Origin: a candidate division WWE3 bacterium
Lineage (GTDB): Bacteria > Patescibacteriota > WWE3 > UBA101185 > UBA10185
Assembly (NCBI GenBank): GCA_003599255.1
Contig: QZJF01000002.1
Span: forward strand, 1-45,519
DNA length: 45,519 bases
Direction of reading: 5' to 3'
Positions 40,695-45,519 of this stretch are shown one piece after another. Under the pieces are notes generated by a model that saw only the letters and a program-made list of their open reading frames with translations, did no database searches and was not told where the DNA came from. Both the position numbers and the translations under genes were made by a program. Numbering within the stretch: the first letter of the stretch is position 1; each line of letters opens with the position of its first letter.

Positions 40695-41297
40695 TTATTT
40701 TTCGAAATATCCTATTAGGGGAACAGCGACATCTATAATGTGTCCTTCCATAGCCTCTTCCAGTTCTTCCCTGTTTGCTCCTTCGTCCAACTCCAAAACC
40801 CTATCCAGTGCGTACAAATAAAAGTTATATCTGTGTCTGCCGGCCGGTGGGCAAGGTCCCACGTAAGTTCCTTTTCCAAAATCGTTTTCGCCCAGATACG
40901 CACCTTTTGGAACGGAATCCTCTTCAATTTCAGTTGTGGCAGGGTTTATGTTGTATATGACCCAGTGCGTCCATGTCTTAAACGGTGCATCCGGATCGTC
41001 CAGGATCAACACCAGTGATTTAGCCTCAGCAGGTGTACCGGTTATTGAAAGCGGCGGATTAATATCTTCTCCTACACAAGTGTATTTTTCCGGAATCTTT
41101 TCATCGACTTTGAAAACACTGCTGGTTAATTTGACTTTATTGGGATATTCGACTGCAGGTTTTTGTTCTTCAGGTTTTATTATTTGATAGTTAGATAGGT
41201 CGAAGCCGATGTTGGTTAGATACCAGTAAAAAACTCCGAACCCAAATACAAAAAGTAAAACCATAACGAACAAGAGTTGTTTATCTTTTGTAATCAT
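40695..41297 (-). CDS. membrane-anchored PEBP/YbhB-family protein
   Basis: 200 residues from the ATG at 41297; a longer frame to 41417 would run through the divergent promoter region. An N-terminal transmembrane helix (LLFVMVLLFVFGFGVFYWYL) precedes a phosphatidylethanolamine-binding-protein fold: KYTCVGEDINPPLSI, LVLILDDPDAP, WTHWVIYNI, GPCPPAGRHRYNFYLYALD. These are the ligand-pocket signatures of the YbhB/Raf-kinase-inhibitor-like family. The bound ligand is unknown. TATAAT lies about 10 nt before the ATG on the minus strand. Confidence 0.85.
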   Translation of the reverse strand: MITKDKQLLFVMVLLFVFGFGVFYWYLTNIGFDLSNYQIIKPEEQKPAVEYPNKVKLTSSVFKVDEKIPEKYTCVGEDINPPLSITGTPAEAKSLVLILDDPDAPFKTWTHWVIYNINPATTEIEEDSVPKGAYLGENDFGKGTYVGPCPPAGRHRYNFYLYALDRVLELDEGANREELEEAMEGHIIDVAVPLIGYFEK

Positions 41298-41354
41298 GTG
41301 CAACCTTATTATATTCAATTCCCTATAGAGCACAAATAGAATATAATATTTGAT

Positions 41355-42548
41355 ATGGATCTCAACAGCGAAACATTTTCTATTAGTCCCGAACAACAGG
41401 CGAAATTTTATACACAAAATCCCAATCCACTTCAGAAATTTAACAATAAAAAATATATTTTATTCGGGATCATTACCGCAGTAATTTTAATAGGCGGGTT
41501 TTTGTTTGTTATGAGCCAAAGGGGCGGAAGCACAATCTTAAGCCCGATTGTTGAAAGGAATAATGATGCGGACTCTGCAAAGCAGGCGGTGATGAACCCA
41601 CTTAGCGGAGAAATGGTTGACGAAGAGCAGGCCGCTTCCTGGAAAGATGAAAGGCCTATGGCGGTTATGATAAACAATTACATTGATGCACGTCCGCAGT
41701 CGGGACTTGAGAAAGCTGATTTGGTTTACGAAATAGTCGCCGAAGGTGGAATAACCCGATTCCTTGCGTTTTTTCTCAGTGAAGTACCCGAAAAAATCGG
41801 ACCTGTGCGAAGTACAAGAGAATATTATCTTGTTTTGGTCAAAGAACTGGGAGACGCCATGATTATGCACATTGGGTGGTCACCCCAGGCTCTTGAGGCA
41901 ATAGAAACATGGCCGGTCAGAAGTTTGGGCAGGGGTGGTGGTCAGTTTTGGCGTGATCAAGCCCGAATTGACAGCGGCATTGCCATAGAACACACGGCAT
42001 ATGTTAACGGTGTTGAGTTACGTGAGCTCGGACATGAGCTTGGTTGGGAAGGTGAACGCGATTTTGTGAGCTGGAAGTTTAAAGATAGCGAAGAACCTGA
42101 TACTTCTCAGCAGTGTCTGGTGGGAGAGTGTGACAAGCCGATAACAATTGATTTTTGGTACGAAGGAGATTATTCGGCCATTTTCAAATATGACAGGAAT
42201 TCAAACAGCTACCTTAGGTTTACGGGTTATGATGCAAACGGTGCTCCGGCTCCCCATTTGGATCAGGAGTCCCAGCAACAATTATCGGTGAAAAACCTTA
42301 TAGTTCAGTTTGTTTCCGAAATTGCCATTACCGGAGATGACAAGAACAGGTTGGAATATGAGCTGGTCGGGAGTGGCGAGAGTATAGTGTTTTTGGACGG
42401 CAAGGCTATAAAGGCAACATGGTCCAAAGCCGGGCGCGACGATAGGACATTGTTCTATGACACAAACGGTCAGGAAATACTCTTTAATCGCGGCCCGATT
42501 TGGGTTAGTATAGTACCAGACCGTAATGTTGAACAAGTTGTCTATTAG
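41355..42548 (+). CDS. DUF3048 (YerB-like) membrane-anchored protein
   Basis: 397 residues with one transmembrane helix near residue 35-55. The outside region has the DUF3048 core: RPMAVMINNYIDARPQSGLEKADLVYEI, EGGITRFLAFFLSEVPEKIGPVRSTREYYL and a C-terminal strand-rich half with TLFYDTNGQEILFNRGPIWVS. In Bacillus the relative YerB is a lipoprotein of unknown role linked to the cell wall. TATAAT at 41342-41347 is 7 nt from the ATG, with no Shine-Dalgarno. Confidence 0.85.
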   Translation: MDLNSETFSISPEQQAKFYTQNPNPLQKFNNKKYILFGIITAVILIGGFLFVMSQRGGSTILSPIVERNNDADSAKQAVMNPLSGEMVDEEQAASWKDERPMAVMINNYIDARPQSGLEKADLVYEIVAEGGITRFLAFFLSEVPEKIGPVRSTREYYLVLVKELGDAMIMHIGWSPQALEAIETWPVRSLGRGGGQFWRDQARIDSGIAIEHTAYVNGVELRELGHELGWEGERDFVSWKFKDSEEPDTSQQCLVGECDKPITIDFWYEGDYSAIFKYDRNSNSYLRFTGYDANGAPAPHLDQESQQQLSVKNLIVQFVSEIAITGDDKNRLEYELVGSGESIVFLDGKAIKATWSKAGRDDRTLFYDTNGQEILFNRGPIWVSIVPDRNVEQVVY

Positions 42549-42570
42549 TTCTGCCCCTAATATTTAAAAT

Positions 42571-43152
42571 ATGCTGCAAGAATTACTTGTATCGGAAGTT
42601 AGATTAAAAATTTTAAAACTCCTGATATTAAATCCGGATAAGAGTTATCATGTTCGTGCTATTGTGCGGGCGGTGGGTGCCGAAATTAATGCCGTTAGGA
42701 GGGAACTGCTGAATCTGACGGAAATCAGTCTGCTGAGGAAGCGTCAAAGTTCAAACAGGATTTATTACACAGTAGACACATCTCATATTTTCTACTCTGA
42801 CTTGTTGGCTTTACTATCCAAGGAAGAAGGGATCGGAGCTAAAGTCATTCAGCACACAAAGGAATTGGGAGATCTTAAGTTTGCCGTCTTAGCCAAAGCA
42901 TTTCTCAGAGGAAGGGTTTCTTCACCTCTGGATGTAGATCTGTTTCTTGTCGGCAACATTAAGATGGATCTGCTCGAGCAGATTATCAGGGATTTTCAGC
43001 ATGAAGAGGGAAGAGAGATTAATTATTCCGTCATGACCGAAGAAGAATTCCGTCACAGAAAAAGATCAAATGATCAATTCGTAAACAGATTCCTCACGCA
43101 AAGCAGAGCAATGCTGGTAGGAGACGAAGAAAAATTCTATTCGATGGTTTAA
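42571..43152 (+). CDS. winged-helix transcriptional regulator with nucleotidyltransferase-like domain
   Basis: 193 residues. The first 80 form an ArsR/MarR-type winged helix (SEVRLKILKLLILNPDKSYHVRAIVRAV, then RKRQSSNRIYYTVD wing). The second half looks like a small minimal nucleotidyltransferase fold: LRGRVSSPLDVDLFLVGN keeps a DxD pair where the fold binds metal, but the usual GSxAxG start is not clear. Such fusions are seen in archaea and CPR. TAATAT lies 7 nt before the ATG. It may control its neighbours; no target site is visible. Confidence 0.72.
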   Translation: MLQELLVSEVRLKILKLLILNPDKSYHVRAIVRAVGAEINAVRRELLNLTEISLLRKRQSSNRIYYTVDTSHIFYSDLLALLSKEEGIGAKVIQHTKELGDLKFAVLAKAFLRGRVSSPLDVDLFLVGNIKMDLLEQIIRDFQHEEGREINYSVMTEEEFRHRKRSNDQFVNRFLTQSRAMLVGDEEKFYSMV

Positions 43153-43162
43153 TATATTCTCT

Positions 43163-44554
43163 ATGTGGTGGAAGAATCTTTACTTCAGACTCGGGCTAAT
43201 ATCGTCCATAACTACACTGGCGTTGCTTGCAGCGCTTCCGAGAATTCCCATTACCGTTAATAACAATCTATTAAAATTAGACACTTCTATCGGCGGATAT
43301 TATTTTTCTCTTTTTAACGGTAAATATGTTTTTGACCTCAGAGAAGTAAAAAAAGGTTTGGATTTGGACGGCGGAATTAAAATTGTTTTACGTGCGGATG
43401 TTTCAAGTATAGATGGTGCCGAACGTGATAACGCCCTTGAAGCCGCGCGCGGGGTTATTTCCAGAAGGGTAAATCTTCTTGGTGTTACCGAACCCACTAT
43501 ATCCACATTAAAAGCAGGGGATGAATACAGAATTCTGGTCGAGATCCCTGGTATAGAAAATATTAAAGAAGCGGTTGACCTTATCGGTCAGACCGCACAG
43601 TTGAATTTCAGAAAACTAAAGGCGGATGTTGAATGGAGCGAAGATAAATATTACGAGTATCAGTTTGATCCGGAAGTTTGGGAAGATACCGGAGTTACCG
43701 GTGCGGATCTTAAAGGAGTGGATGTAGTTGTAGGGCAGGATGGCGATATTCAGAACGCCGGCAGACCTCAAATTAGATTAAGGTTCACAAATGAAGGTCG
43801 GGATAAGTTTTCTGAAGTCGCCAAGGAAAATATAAACAGACCAATTGCTTTGTTTTTGGACGAAGGTGAGGCTCCGTTGTCAATGCCGGTTGTTAACGAG
43901 TCGCTTGCATCCGGTTTGACAGACGATCCTGTGATAAGCGGAAATTTTGACTTTGACACTGCTAATAGTCTGAGTATTCAGATCAGGGCGGGAGCCCTTC
44001 CGGTTCCTGTTGAGATCCTGGAACAGGAGACAATTGGAGCAACTTTGGGAACTGAATCCATTCACAAAAGTTTTTACGCCGGATTTGTAGGTTTAATTCT
44101 GGTCTTTTTGTTCATGGTTTTTAAATACGGAAAAATGGGATTGCTTTCGGGCATTTCGCTGGGTATTTACTCCGTAGTTGTTTTGGCACTTTTTAAAATA
44201 ATTGGAGTTGTGCTTACGCTTCCTGGTATCGCAGGTTTTATACTGTCAATCGGTATGGCCACGGATGCAAACGTTTTGATTTTTGAGCGTGTGAAAGAGG
44301 AGTTGTTCTGGGGAAAACCACGCAATCTTGCCATTCGTTTGGGGTTTGAACGCGCGTGGAATTCAATAAAAGATTCAAATATTTCTTCTCTTATCACATC
44401 GTTTATTCTGTTTGAATTTGGTGACGGGCCGATAAGAGGTTTTGCACTCACTTTGGCGTTAGGTATTTTGGTTTCATTGTTTACCTCTATTTTTGTTGTT
44501 AGGACTTTCATTGAAGTATTTAATATAGGAAAGGCCAGGAATGCAGATAATTAA
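43163..44554 (+). CDS. secD: protein translocase subunit SecD
   Basis: 463 residues. Six membrane helices with the large first outside domain between helices 1 and 2. Signatures: KKGLDLDGGIKIVLRADV, ISRRVNLLGVTEPTI, the P1 head insert, and the C-terminal block IGATLGTESIHKSF, GIAGFILSIGMATDANVLIFERVKEE. SecDF uses the proton gradient to pull secreted proteins out of the SecY channel. The end overlaps the start of secF by 14 nt. TAATAT sits 7 nt before the ATG. Confidence 0.93.
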   Translation: MWWKNLYFRLGLISSITTLALLAALPRIPITVNNNLLKLDTSIGGYYFSLFNGKYVFDLREVKKGLDLDGGIKIVLRADVSSIDGAERDNALEAARGVISRRVNLLGVTEPTISTLKAGDEYRILVEIPGIENIKEAVDLIGQTAQLNFRKLKADVEWSEDKYYEYQFDPEVWEDTGVTGADLKGVDVVVGQDGDIQNAGRPQIRLRFTNEGRDKFSEVAKENINRPIALFLDEGEAPLSMPVVNESLASGLTDDPVISGNFDFDTANSLSIQIRAGALPVPVEILEQETIGATLGTESIHKSFYAGFVGLILVFLFMVFKYGKMGLLSGISLGIYSVVVLALFKIIGVVLTLPGIAGFILSIGMATDANVLIFERVKEELFWGKPRNLAIRLGFERAWNSIKDSNISSLITSFILFEFGDGPIRGFALTLALGILVSLFTSIFVVRTFIEVFNIGKARNADN

Positions 44555-45443
44555 GTACAAATTTTACTTTTTAATATTTTCTTTGTTAATTCTGATTCCG
44601 GGTACTATTGCCCTATTTGTTTACGGACTAAAACTTTCCATAGATTTTACCGGAGGTTCGCTTATCAGGTATCAGTTTGCAAACGAAGTTTCACGGGATG
44701 ATTTGCAAAATATTTTCTCGGAAAAGTCTGTGGAAGTAGAAACAATAAATACGGAACCCGATAACACGTATGTTGTCAGGACTAAACCCATTGATCCCAC
44801 CAAGAATGAAGAAATAAAAATTGCGATAACCGAAAAATTCGAAGGGGCAAATTTAAGATCTTTTGAAACAGTCGGTCCGGTGATTGGAAAAGAGACTACT
44901 AAGAATGCGTTTGTATCCCTTGGTTGGGCATCGGTTGGTATTTTATTGTACATAGCCTATGCGTTCAGAAATATTCCAAAACCGTATTCCAGTTTTCGAT
45001 TCGGAGCCTCGGCAATAATTGCAATGTTACATGACGCACTGTTGGTGGTCGGCATTTTTGCTTTTCTGGGACATTTTTTCAATACGGAAGTTGATTCCCT
45101 TTTCATTACAGCGATTCTAACGGTAATAGGATTTTCTGTGCATGACACTATTGTTGTTTTTGACCGTATTCGTGAAAATCTTTCTAAACTTCCAAAGAGT
45201 ATGAACTTTGAGGATGTTGTTAATTTTTCGATAGTCGAAACATTAAATCGCTCTATCGCCACTTCACTTACAGTGTTAGTTACTCTTTTATCCCTTTATG
45301 TGCTGGGTGGGGAGAGTATCAGAACTTTTGTGTTGGCCATGCTTATCGGTATTGCTTCCGGGACTTATTCGTCAATTTTTACCGCCAGCCCGATTCTGGT
45401 AATCTGGGAGAAATTCGCTCAAACGCGGGCGAAGAAAAAATAA
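44541..45443 (+). CDS. secF: protein translocase subunit SecF
   Basis: 300 residues with six membrane helices. Signatures: KLSIDFTGGSLIRYQF, FETVGPVIGKETTKNAF, ASAIIAMLHDALLVVGIFAFLGHFF, FSVHDTIVVFDRIREN and LNRSIATSLTVLVTLLSLYVLGG. It forms SecDF with the overlapping upstream gene and would serve the many exported proteins encoded in this window. The last 76 nt of the window after its stop show no further gene. Confidence 0.93.
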   Translation: MQIIKYKFYFLIFSLLILIPGTIALFVYGLKLSIDFTGGSLIRYQFANEVSRDDLQNIFSEKSVEVETINTEPDNTYVVRTKPIDPTKNEEIKIAITEKFEGANLRSFETVGPVIGKETTKNAFVSLGWASVGILLYIAYAFRNIPKPYSSFRFGASAIIAMLHDALLVVGIFAFLGHFFNTEVDSLFITAILTVIGFSVHDTIVVFDRIRENLSKLPKSMNFEDVVNFSIVETLNRSIATSLTVLVTLLSLYVLGGESIRTFVLAMLIGIASGTYSSIFTASPILVIWEKFAQTRAKKK

Positions 45444-45519
45444 CTTTTGTTGTTTTCCTATTTAAAAAGTGGTATCTCTAGTAGGTGCTCAGATGGGAAG
45501 TAAAATCAGAATTTGATAG

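Noticed and set aside
1-45519. Recoding of TGA as glycine, as in Gracilibacteria
   Set aside because: TGA ends well-defined proteins such as the histidine kinase (5106-5108) and GH8 (14478-14480), and no internal TGA is needed in any conserved gene.

Overview
The window reads as a chromosomal segment of a small-genome bacterium, most likely a member of the Candidate Phyla Radiation (Patescibacteria). This is inference, not proof. It rests on compact gene packing, many genes with no Shine-Dalgarno sequence and a -10 box only 6-10 nt from the start codon, a divergent lysyl-tRNA synthetase, a tiny Lys/Thr-rich basic protein, and a high share of membrane-anchored proteins of unknown function. TGA acts as stop (for example at the ATGA overlap at 5105-5108), so the code is standard. 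I see no rRNA, tRNA, CRISPR array, transposase or phage gene.

Layout. 1-12.7 kb is mostly housekeeping: a GmhB-like phosphatase, pyruvate kinase, a secreted SGNH-like/PKD/LamG protein, a PAS histidine kinase overlapping a phosphodiester-glycosidase gene, a 28-residue basic protein, an HD protein, lysS, greA and an M3 oligopeptidase. 13.2-17.7 kb is an exopolysaccharide unit: GH8 hydrolase, processive BcsA-like GT2, GT39-like GT-C enzyme. 17.7-23.8 kb is a surface-protein region: a VWA protein, two small secreted proteins with a C-terminal VPEFG-helix-basic sorting tail, an exosortase-family transpeptidase with Cys/Arg/His triad, and a duplicated transcription unit of small four-helix membrane proteins. 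23.8-36 kb is an AT-rich surface-glycan locus: flippase on the plus strand, then on the minus strand a DUF1616-like anchor, GT2, GT4, pyruvyl transferase, GT4, GT2, GT4, a large polytopic protein and a clan-A glycosidase. 36-40.7 kb holds a TasA/camelysin-like protein with a SipW-type signal peptidase, several orphan small genes with strong ribosome sites, and an intergenic region encoding a long RNA hairpin. 40.7-45.4 kb returns to conserved genes: a PEBP protein, a DUF3048 protein, a winged-helix regulator, secD and secF.

Together most of the window builds and anchors the cell surface. It makes and pyruvylates a glycan, makes a cellulose-like polymer, exports proteins through SecDF, and processes them with two dedicated enzymes (exosortase for C-terminal VPEFG tails, SipW-type peptidase for TasA-like fibre protein). 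The most notable candidates are the exosortase/VPEFG system with its neighbouring duplicated membrane proteins, the SipW peptidase that carries a copy of its own substrate motif, the CTATAGG-tagged promoters, and the 36-bp hairpin RNA at 39.7 kb.
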